This document shows, piece after piece, positions 57,597 through 64,000 of a stretch of 64,000 nucleotides of DNA. The notes beneath the pieces are model-generated. The model was not told the DNA's origin, made no database searches, and saw nothing but the letters and a program-made list of their open reading frames with translations. The DNA is taken from the NCBI RefSeq assembly GCF_036967215.1, contig NZ_CP146016.1, positions 958,501-1,022,500 on the forward strand, read 5' to 3'. The translations under genes and the position numbers were made by a program. Source of the stretch: Sulfolobus tengchongensis. GTDB taxonomy: Archaea > Thermoproteota > Thermoprotei_A > Sulfolobales > Sulfolobaceae. Numbering within the stretch: position 1 is the first letter of the stretch; every line of letters begins with the position of its first letter.

Positions 57597-57858
57597 TCTT
57601 TGTATTAATTAAAGAGTACCGTCAACTTCAGTTAATTTAAGGGTTTTTATCAATGACTAGACCAATTATAATATTTAGTTCAAAAAGTGTAATTTTTCAT
57701 TTAAATAGAAGATAATAGATATTTTCAATATATCTTAAAAATATAAAACAAAAATTACAAAAACCAAAAATCTCATCCACAAAATATCGTCCAACGTAAA
57801 AGGACGTTCTTAATTTTTGTTTATAAGCTAAAATTGAGAAGTAAAGAATGGGATAGAA
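57597..57858. other. Intergenic region between ssb and the MoxR gene
   Basis: AT-rich, no convincing gene. It has an inverted repeat CGTCC (57788-57792) / GGACG (57802-57806) upstream of a TATA-like GTTTATAAG (57819-57827) that probably serves the MoxR gene (TTG 57859). The repeat could be an operator. Nothing else of note was seen. Confidence 0.4.
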
Positions 57859-59007
57859 TTGAGTGAAAAGACATTACTTGAGTTACCCAAAAAATTCATG
57901 GAATCACTAATGGCACCATTCGTAGGCAGAGAAGAAGAAGCAAAAGTTATCACATTAGCCTTACTTAGTAAAGAACACGTAATCCTAATAGGAGAACCAG
58001 GTACTGCTAAATCAGCGCTAGCTAGAAGAGCAGCCGAGCTGTTAAATGCTAAGTTCTTCATGTATCTATTAACGAAATACACAGAGCCTGCAGAACTGTT
58101 CGGAGCACTGGACATAAACGCTTTGAAAGAAGGTCAATATAAAAGAATTACTAAGGATAGATTACCAGAGAGTCAAATAGCTTTCTTAGACGAAATATTT
58201 AACGCTAATTCAGCAATACTTAATGCTCTCTTATCGCTTTTAAACGAAAGAGTGATTTATGATGGTTATAATGTAATAAAAGTACCTCTAAGGACACTGA
58301 TTTCGGCAAGTAATAGGGTACCTGATGAACCTGAATTAGAAGCACTGTACGATAGGCTGTTATTAAGACATTACGCCAGGCCCGTAGGAGAAGAGTTATG
58401 GAAACAGTTACTAGATGCGACTTGGGAAATAGAATTTACTAATAAATGGGCTGTTAAAGAACCGATAATGAATATAGAACATTTAGACAAATTATACTCA
58501 TATTTATCCCAAGTTGACTTATCGGGTGTTAAGAATAAATTATTAAAACTTTACGCAATGCTAGAAGAAAAGGGAATTCACTTATCTGATAGAAGAAAAG
58601 GGAAAGTTCTGAAGGTAGTTTCTGCGCATGCTATATTAAATGGAAGACTCAAAGCAACTGAAGAAGATTTAATTGTATTGAAATATATAGCCCCAAGAGA
58701 AATTGATGATTTTGAAAAAGTTTCTGCATTACTATCAGAAGAACTAAAAACTCCAATCAAATACATGAAAGAATTAAATGAGATTTATAATAATATTAAA
58801 GAAGCAGCAAAATATGTTGATGCAGCTAACGAATCTGATCCAAGGTTAATTGAATTAATCAGAAGTCTAAGAGCAACAAGAGATAGAATAGTTGCTCTAG
58901 GTAAAGAAAGTGGTGATGAAAAAGTGGAAGAATTCTCCAAAGAAGTTTTAAGTGAGATAGATAAATTAATAGAAAAAGTGGCTAGGAAATTAGGGATTTA
59001 TCCATGA
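57859..59007 (+). CDS. MoxR-family AAA+ ATPase
   Basis: 382 aa. Walker [19 protein letters not shown] near residue 52 (G-E-P-G-T-A-K-S, the MoxR/RavA form), Walker [20 protein letters not shown] near 110, sensor 1 [24 protein letters not shown] near 150, then a helical lid and C-terminal helices. MoxR ATPases act as chaperones to insert cofactors or assemble complexes, almost always with a von Willebrand A protein, which follows here with ATGA overlap. TTG start chosen as the only suitable start in frame. Confidence 0.9.
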   Translation: MSEKTLLELPKKFMESLMAPFVGREEEAKVITLALLSKEHVILIGEPGTAKSALARRAAELLNAKFFMYLLTKYTEPAELFGALDINALKEGQYKRITKDRLPESQIAFLDEIFNANSAILNALLSLLNERVIYDGYNVIKVPLRTLISASNRVPDEPELEALYDRLLLRHYARPVGEELWKQLLDATWEIEFTNKWAVKEPIMNIEHLDKLYSYLSQVDLSGVKNKLLKLYAMLEEKGIHLSDRRKGKVLKVVSAHAILNGRLKATEEDLIVLKYIAPREIDDFEKVSALLSEELKTPIKYMKELNEIYNNIKEAAKYVDAANESDPRLIELIRSLRATRDRIVALGKESGDEKVEEFSKEVLSEIDKLIEKVARKLGIYP

Positions 59008-60362
59008 GCGAAGAGGAAGGTGTATTAAGAGGGATTGATTATAAAGATCCTTTAGTAAAATATAGAGGAGAAAGGATCTCATACACCTTAAAGAAGCTAC
59101 TCGGAAGAGACGTACAATTAAATGAGACCTTTTTAGTTGATACATATTACGTTCATTATCTTCCATTACCAATAACTAAAGGAAAAAGCGAAATCCAAAA
59201 AGGCCAAGAAATTACGTATTCGCTAGTAGACGCAACGTTATCCTCTGACGTAGTTTTGAAAAATAGGGAATATTCAATAGTAAACTCTGCGGTGAGTCTA
59301 GCTCTAACCGTAAGTTACGTACAAAACTTAATTGAGGAATTAGAGAGAATAAAGAAAACCTCCCAGTCAATGGAGGAGAGAGAAGCAGCTGAGGAAATTT
59401 TAAATGGTCTAATGAAAGGAAGTTCACCAAAAGAAGGTAAAGAGCAGAAGAATGTAAACCAACAGTCAATGGAGAAAGTTATGAGACAAGCGCATGAGAA
59501 GGCCATATCTAAAGCTATAGAAGATGCCAATTCAGTAAGAAATATGCAGAAAATCGTAGGAGGAAATGGTGCGGGCACTGGAAGCGTTCTAACATTTGAG
59601 GGTGAAGTCCACGAAGTATTAAGACTTGCGAGAAATACCGAGGTTAAAAAGATCCTAGAATTCTTAAGTGGAATTCCAAAACTAGGTAGTATAACAAAGA
59701 GAAGAACAACTAGATTCTCAAAAGGCGAACTTTATGGATATGAAGAGGGAAGCGACATAGAGAGAATAGTTTACTCTGAACTTGCCTTACCGGACATATT
59801 ATTTTACTTGAAACTAGCTGAAGGACAACTATTATTGTATCAAAAACAGATTAAAGAGACTTTAGGTCCAATATATCTACTACTGGATAAATCTGGTAGT
59901 ATGGATGGAGAGAAAATATTGTGGGCTAAAGCGGTAGCATTAGCCTTATACAGTAGAGCAAGAAGAGAAAATAGAGACTTCTATCTGAGATTCTTTGACA
60001 ATATTCCTTATCCATTAATCAAGGTTCAGAAAAACGCTAAAAGTAAAGATGTAATCAAGATGATTGAATATATAGGAAAGATAAGAGGTGGAGGAGGTAC
60101 TGATATAAGCAGATCAATAATCTCAGCATGCGAGGATATTAAAGAAGGTCACGTAAAAGGAGTAAGTGAAATAATCTTGCTTACCGATGGAGAAGATAAA
60201 ATAGCAGAGACTACAGTGAGAAGATCATTAAAGGAAGCCAACTCCCAACTTATTAGCGTAATGATTAGAGGAGATAATGCTGACCTTAGAAGAGTTTCAG
60301 ACGAATATCTGGTAGCATATAAGCTGGATCATGAGGATCTATTAAAAGTTGTAGAATCTTAA
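59004..60362 (+). CDS. VWA-domain (CoxE-like) partner of MoxR
   Basis: 452 aa. A Glu-rich N-terminal half of unknown fold (including [26 protein letters not shown]) and a C-terminal von Willebrand A domain with a complete metal site: [11 protein letters not shown] near residue 292, [11 protein letters not shown] near 362, and LLTDGEDK near 395. It binds metal and probably a client protein. Translation-coupled to the MoxR gene. The client is unknown; it could be one of the molybdenum or Fe-S enzymes of the region, which is a guess. Confidence 0.88.
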   Translation: MSEEEGVLRGIDYKDPLVKYRGERISYTLKKLLGRDVQLNETFLVDTYYVHYLPLPITKGKSEIQKGQEITYSLVDATLSSDVVLKNREYSIVNSAVSLALTVSYVQNLIEELERIKKTSQSMEEREAAEEILNGLMKGSSPKEGKEQKNVNQQSMEKVMRQAHEKAISKAIEDANSVRNMQKIVGGNGAGTGSVLTFEGEVHEVLRLARNTEVKKILEFLSGIPKLGSITKRRTTRFSKGELYGYEEGSDIERIVYSELALPDILFYLKLAEGQLLLYQKQIKETLGPIYLLLDKSGSMDGEKILWAKAVALALYSRARRENRDFYLRFFDNIPYPLIKVQKNAKSKDVIKMIEYIGKIRGGGGTDISRSIISACEDIKEGHVKGVSEIILLTDGEDKIAETTVRRSLKEANSQLISVMIRGDNADLRRVSDEYLVAYKLDHEDLLKVVES

Positions 60363-60367
60363 CATAA

Positions 60368-60425
60368 GGAGGCCTCAACTTCATTCTCCCACGGGACTCG
60401 CGGGCGTCTGTTGAGTATGGCCGTC
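60368..60425. other. GC-rich patch with near-palindromic structure
   Basis: A sharp GC-rich island between the VWA gene and sdhD. GGCC-TCAAC near 60371-60379 can pair with GTTGAG-TAT-GGCC near 60411-60423, with a three-base bulge. Inside is CCCACGGGACTCGCGGG (about 60388-60404). One plus-strand frame reads GLNFILPRDSRASVEYGRLI then TAG. It could be a remnant of the 3' end of an IS200/IS605 tnpB with its overlapping RNA scaffold, a small RNA, or both. Not resolvable by eye. Confidence 0.35.
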
Positions 60426-60449
60426 TTATATAGAATACGGAAAAAATAA

Positions 60450-60815
60450 TTATGAAGTTTTCTGTTGCTTTTGTTTCCTTATACTTTCTACGAAATTCTT
60501 TATGAATTCAAAATCGCTTTTTAAACCTTCACTATTATTCTCTTGTATCCACATCAGTCCGCCTGCAGCATCTATGATTTCACCTTTAAGTTGTAGATCT
60601 TTTATTCGTTCTTTCCAATTGAAAACGTCTTTTGAAATTACTAAAACGTAAATTTCACCTTCGTTTCTAACATGGACCTTACCCCAAAAATAGTCACCAA
60701 AGCTATAGTTTAGCTCTTTAGCAAATGGACTTTTGCCAGGCCTTTCAGACACTTTTATCCATTCATCTGCCTTACCACCAATATCTTGAATTATCTTTTT
60801 TATCTCCTCACTCAT
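60450..60815 (-). CDS. sdhD: Succinate dehydrogenase subunit SdhD (Sulfolobales type)
   Basis: 121 aa, the last gene of the sdh operon. No membrane helix is present, unlike classical SdhD. A helical start (IKKIIQDIGGKADEWIKV), an alpha/beta middle with FGDYFWGKVHVRNEGEIYVLVIS, and a charged C-terminus. In Sulfolobus this non-classical small subunit belongs to the caldariellaquinone-linked complex. Identity rests on position after sdhC and on memory of the family. Confidence 0.75.
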   Translation of the reverse strand: MSEEIKKIIQDIGGKADEWIKVSERPGKSPFAKELNYSFGDYFWGKVHVRNEGEIYVLVISKDVFNWKERIKDLQLKGEIIDAAGGLMWIQENNSEGLKSDFEFIKNFVESIRKQKQQKTS

Positions 60816-61688
60816 TTACACCACTCCCTTAGCCCGTAATGTTTCAATTGCAAGCTTTCCTATTCCTAATTCCTCTGGGCTAAATCCAAATGATAAACCA
60901 AGTAGTTGAGTTATGTATATTGCTGGCATAACCCACTTTACATTAAATTCTGCTTGAACTTTAAGTTGCAAGGAATCCAACTGAAGATGGCATAGACTAC
61001 ACGGATGGATAATTATATCTGCACCCGCTTCTTTAGCGCCATTAAGAACATTATATGCAAGTTTTAGTGCGCCTTTAGGATTGCTACCTACTAGAGGGAA
61101 TCCACAACATGATGTCATAGTGGGGAAAGGTACTGGTATTGCTCCGGTAACTGCAACTAAATCAGCTAAGCTATGAGGATTATATGCTTGTTCAAACCCC
61201 ATTATCTGCTCTGGTCTTAACATTTGACATCCATAATATGTACCTACCTTTAAACCAGTTAGCGGCTTCTTTACGTGTTTCTTTATATTTTCTATACCTA
61301 TATCTCTTAACAGAACCCATACAATATGTTCAGCATCTGCTTTACCATCGTACTTAACAGAAGTACCTTCTAATCTTTTTTCGACTTTCTTTTTAATATC
61401 CTTATCCTCCTTATATTTGTACGTAGCAAGCCTATGGCTATGAAGACAAACACTACAAGGAGTTGTCATCTTATTTAATCCTAACTTCTCAACTTGGGAT
61501 AAGTTCCTTAGATTTAACGCAACATGACCAACTTCGTCATATTCGTCTAAGAAACCACCACCACAACAATTCCAGTCTGGAACTTCAACTAATTCAAGCC
61601 CTAAGACTTCTGCTACTTTTTTAGTTGCAATGTCGACATCCTTTGATAATCCGTGAGTAGCACAACCAGGATAATAAGCTACTTTCAC
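60816..61688 (-). CDS. sdhC: Succinate dehydrogenase subunit SdhC (SdhE-type, CCG domains)
   Basis: 290 aa of the heterodisulfide-reductase B-like CCG family: two Cys-rich motifs, [14 protein letters not shown] with CSVCLHSH near residues 60-85, and [15 protein letters not shown] with CSLCHLQLD near 193-235. These ligate unusual Fe-S centres and mediate membrane attachment through amphipathic helices, not a haem-b anchor. It starts 2 nt before the sdhB stop region and is followed directly by sdhD. Confidence 0.93.
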   Translation of the reverse strand: MKVAYYPGCATHGLSKDVDIATKKVAEVLGLELVEVPDWNCCGGGFLDEYDEVGHVALNLRNLSQVEKLGLNKMTTPCSVCLHSHRLATYKYKEDKDIKKKVEKRLEGTSVKYDGKADAEHIVWVLLRDIGIENIKKHVKKPLTGLKVGTYYGCQMLRPEQIMGFEQAYNPHSLADLVAVTGAIPVPFPTMTSCCGFPLVGSNPKGALKLAYNVLNGAKEAGADIIIHPCSLCHLQLDSLQLKVQAEFNVKWVMPAIYITQLLGLSFGFSPEELGIGKLAIETLRAKGVV

Positions 61689-61690
61689 TT

Positions 61691-62644
61691 TTATTCACCA
61701 CCCATAATCTTTTTGATTTCATTAATATTTTGTACTGATCTCTCTTGTACTAATGCATATTTAAGCTTTCCTGTCTTAGACATATAGATTAGATCTATAA
61801 GTGACTGCAATACTCCATAAGTTTTTAAATAAACTGCCGCTTCGGCTAGTTTTCCAGTTTTGGTAATAGACTCATATATAGCCTCGACGTGTTTTTCACC
61901 TCTTTCTGCAACATCTGATTTCTCTTTGTATAGTTTAGTAAAGCTCCTAGTCTTCTTAATTGCAGTAACTGGCTCAACGTCCCTAGGACATACGTTAAAA
62001 CATTGATAACAATAAGTGCAACGCCAAGCGCTATCAATCAGAACCTTCATTCTTTCCTCAGTTATTGTATCTCGTGGATCAGCTAGGAATCTATAACCCT
62101 TTGCATGGGCAGCGGGACCTAGGAATTGTGAATCAATTACTACTGCGGGACAAGCAGATACGCATAACCCACACCATATACATTGTGCGAACTTCCATAA
62201 TTCCTTTTGATCTTCTGGTTTAAGTCTATGTTCAGCCTTGCCTTCTAGTACTTCATTAGCTGGATAAAGTCTAGGCTTGACTTTAAACATTCTCTCATAA
62301 AACTCATCCCAATCAACTATCAGATCCTTTATAGGCCTGAAATAATCCATGGGTTCTATTGTTATCACATTACTATTATGTTTCTTAACAACATCTAGAA
62401 CTAATGTTTTACAAGCCAATCTTGGTTCACCATTAATTTTCATACCACAGCTTCCGCATACTGCCATATGGCATGATGCCCTATAGGATAGAGTTGGGTC
62501 TTGTTCGCTCTTTATCCTTCTTAGAGCCTCTGTAAATTGTGTAAATCTATCGACCTTTAATTTATACTCTTGCCACCAAAAGCCTTTCTCCGGATTAAAT
62601 CTCTTAACTTTCAATATAACTTCTTCCTGTTGTTCTTGAGACAT
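61691..62644 (-). CDS. sdhB: Succinate dehydrogenase iron-sulfur subunit
   Basis: 317 aa. [2Fe-2S] site [21 protein letters not shown] near residues 58-77, then two cluster motifs [12 protein letters not shown] and [12 protein letters not shown] near 154 and 210. The second motif (C-x2-C-x2-C-x3-C) provides a fourth Cys, so the usual 3Fe-4S centre is probably a 4Fe-4S centre, as described for Sulfolobus. A C-terminal helical extension of about 90 residues is longer than in mitochondrial SdhB. Lies 2 nt after sdhA. Confidence 0.95.
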   Translation of the reverse strand: MSQEQQEEVILKVKRFNPEKGFWWQEYKLKVDRFTQFTEALRRIKSEQDPTLSYRASCHMAVCGSCGMKINGEPRLACKTLVLDVVKKHNSNVITIEPMDYFRPIKDLIVDWDEFYERMFKVKPRLYPANEVLEGKAEHRLKPEDQKELWKFAQCIWCGLCVSACPAVVIDSQFLGPAAHAKGYRFLADPRDTITEERMKVLIDSAWRCTYCYQCFNVCPRDVEPVTAIKKTRSFTKLYKEKSDVAERGEKHVEAIYESITKTGKLAEAAVYLKTYGVLQSLIDLIYMSKTGKLKYALVQERSVQNINEIKKIMGGE

Positions 62645-62646
62645 CC

Positions 62647-64000
62647 TTAGTACACCCTAGGTTCTGGTTTCCATCTAGTCATTTTAACTGGTTTATATGT
62701 TACCTCAACTGTATTTCCTCTTAAATACGCAATAGTATGCTTCAACCAGTTATTATCATCCCTCTCCGGATAATCTGTCCTATAATGGGCTCCTCTGGAT
62801 TCCTTTCTCTCTAAGGCCGATTTAGCAATAACTATGGCTAAATCCATCATATTTCTCATCTCTAGAGCATTAAAGAATTCCGTATTGTAAACTTTGCTTT
62901 TATCTGTCACATACATGTTATTTACCATGCCTCTTAGCTTGTTTATCTCTGAAAGAGCGTTAAGTAGTCCTCCTTCATCCCTATATATTCCAACGTAATC
63001 CCACATAACGTCTCTTAACTTTTCTAATATTTCACCAAAATGTACCCCGCTTTCACTCTTAACGAATTTATAAGCTTCATCAACAACCTTCTCAGCTTCT
63101 TTTTCATAATTAGATGTTGGTGTATGAGTACTGGACTTCAGAAATTCCACCACAGTTCTACCTGTCTCTTGTCCAAATACTAAAGTGTCTAAAAGCGAAT
63201 TAGATCCTAACCTATTGGCACCGTGCACAGACACACAAGCTGCTTCGCCCGCTGAGAACAACCCTACTATATCTGGATTCCTACCTTTTATGTCAACATC
63301 TATTCCACCCATGTAATAATGTTGGGCTGGTCTGACAGGTATAGGTTCTGAAAACGCATCAACGCCTGCAAAGTTCTTTGCTGCCTCAACTGCTAGAGCA
63401 AGTCTCTCTTTAATATACTCCTCTCCTAAATGCGTCAAATCTAAACCTACGTATCCGCCGGGGAATCCCCTTCCCTCCTTTATTTCAGTAATAATTGCCC
63501 TTGATACTATATCCCTAGGGGCTAAATCCAATTTCTTAGGGGCATATCTGGCCATGAACCTTTCTCCTTTTATGTTCTTTAATATTGCTCCTTCTCCCCT
63601 AGCTGCTTCACTAATTAGAACGTCTGATGGATATAATGCTGTTGGATGGAATTGTACGAATTCTGGATCTTTTAGAGATGCACCAGCTCTTAAGGCTATT
63701 CCGAAACCATCACCAGTATTAATATAACTATTTGTTGTATGTCTATATAACATCCCCATACCTCCAGAGGCTATTACAACAGCTTTAGTCTTAAAGAAGA
63801 AGGGTGTCATGGTTTTCATTTGCATCGCAACTATGCCTGCGACCTTTTTATCGTCTACTACTAAATCTAATGCAAACCACTCATTATAGAAGTCTACATT
63901 TAATCCAGATGTTCTTTCAAACAGTGTATGTAAGAGTGCCATACCAGTCTTATCGCCGACAAATCTAGTCCTTGGGTATGTCTGCCCTCCGAAATATCTA
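62647..64000 (-). CDS. sdhA: Succinate dehydrogenase flavoprotein subunit (5' end outside window)
   Basis: The frame stays open to the window edge, so the gene is partial; about 450 codons are seen and the N-terminal FAD-binding motif is missing. The segment [18 protein letters not shown] near the edge and [41 protein letters not shown] (substrate His) and [32 protein letters not shown] are diagnostic of SdhA/FrdA. It oxidises succinate to fumarate and covalently holds FAD. First gene of sdhABCD on the minus strand. Confidence 0.97.
   Translation of the reverse strand, partial: RYFGGQTYPRTRFVGDKTGMALLHTLFERTSGLNVDFYNEWFALDLVVDDKKVAGIVAMQMKTMTPFFFKTKAVVIASGGMGMLYRHTTNSYINTGDGFGIALRAGASLKDPEFVQFHPTALYPSDVLISEAARGEGAILKNIKGERFMARYAPKKLDLAPRDIVSRAIITEIKEGRGFPGGYVGLDLTHLGEEYIKERLALAVEAAKNFAGVDAFSEPIPVRPAQHYYMGGIDVDIKGRNPDIVGLFSAGEAACVSVHGANRLGSNSLLDTLVFGQETGRTVVEFLKSSTHTPTSNYEKEAEKVVDEAYKFVKSESGVHFGEILEKLRDVMWDYVGIYRDEGGLLNALSEINKLRGMVNNMYVTDKSKVYNTEFFNALEMRNMMDLAIVIAKSALERKESRGAHYRTDYPERDDNNWLKHTIAYLRGNTVEVTYKPVKMTRWKPEPRVY

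Noticed and set aside
57652-57711. 19-codon plus-strand frame between ssb and moxR
   Set aside because: Too short, AT-driven composition and no ribosome site.
61846-62037. 63-aa frame within sdhB
   Set aside because: It is out of frame with the well-conserved SdhB and shows no family pattern.

Overview
The window is AT-rich, densely packed archaeal DNA from a Sulfolobales crenarchaeon, most likely Saccharolobus (Sulfolobus) islandicus or a very close relative of S. solfataricus. The signs are leaderless genes with a TATA box about 26 nt upstream, GTG/TTG starts, GGTG-type ribosome sites inside operons, and archaeal-type translation proteins (aIF1A, aIF2-beta, NMD3, Rio1, KH/Pno1). The single-OB-fold SSB is recognisable and differs from my memory of the S. 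solfataricus protein at only a few residues. Gene order also matches the S. solfataricus P2 block SSO2439 to SSO2356 as I remember it; I could not check this by search.

Layout. 0-5 kb: a glutamine-synthetase-like protein (5' part only), a Trm5-family tRNA methyltransferase, a degenerate amidohydrolase, then a SIS protein, a TusA-like protein, a membrane protein, CobA and a tiny TRASH protein. 5.4-8.1 kb: medium and small subunits of a molybdenum hydroxylase with a MobA-like nucleotidyltransferase and two CoxG-type proteins, but no large subunit. 8.1-13 kb: translational-type GTPase, ZPR1, Hsp20, methylmalonyl-CoA epimerase and mutase. 13-20 kb: phosphoribosyltransferase, phosphodiesterase, phytoene-dehydrogenase-like flavoprotein, membrane-anchored tandem AAA ATPase, IMPase/FBPase, thioredoxin reductase. 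20.1-24.5 kb: a probable pterin (folate-like/sulfopterin) cluster with a DHPS-like protein, a PTPS/QueD protein and an MptE-type pterin pyrophosphokinase. Between them lie four small unknown or degenerate proteins, including an MNT-HEPN-like pair. 24.6-27.5 kb: a LeuA-family enzyme with an apparent frameshift at its start, two divergent ribbon-helix-helix genes with repeated operators, and an RNA locus with a C/D box sRNA. 27.5-32.4 kb: ABC exporter and the archaeal CoA pathway (PanB, 4-phosphopantoate-beta-alanine ligase, pantoate kinase). 32.4-39.6 kb: FAD/Fe-S oxidoreductase, fused MoaD-MoaE, ThiD-ThiN, HD hydrolase, pyrophosphatase, glycosyltransferase. 39.6-43.2 kb: type IV pilus-like ATPase and platform protein. 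43.2-53.1 kb: translation and ribosome-biogenesis genes, RNase HII, tRNA methylthiotransferase, thiolase. 53.1-57.5 kb: cystathionine synthase/lyase and homoserine kinase, MoeA, PqqD-like protein, SSB. 57.9-60.4 kb: MoxR-VWA pair. 60.4-64 kb: the sdhABCD succinate dehydrogenase operon, cut by the window edge.

No tRNA, rRNA, CRISPR array or intact insertion sequence was seen. The items most worth checking are the pterin cluster with its coupled small proteins, the LeuA-like start frameshift, the RNA locus near 27.0-27.2 kb, the duplicated RHH/operator unit, several proteins that have lost catalytic residues (GS-like, amidohydrolase, DRG/TGS), and the GC-rich structured patch at 60.4 kb.
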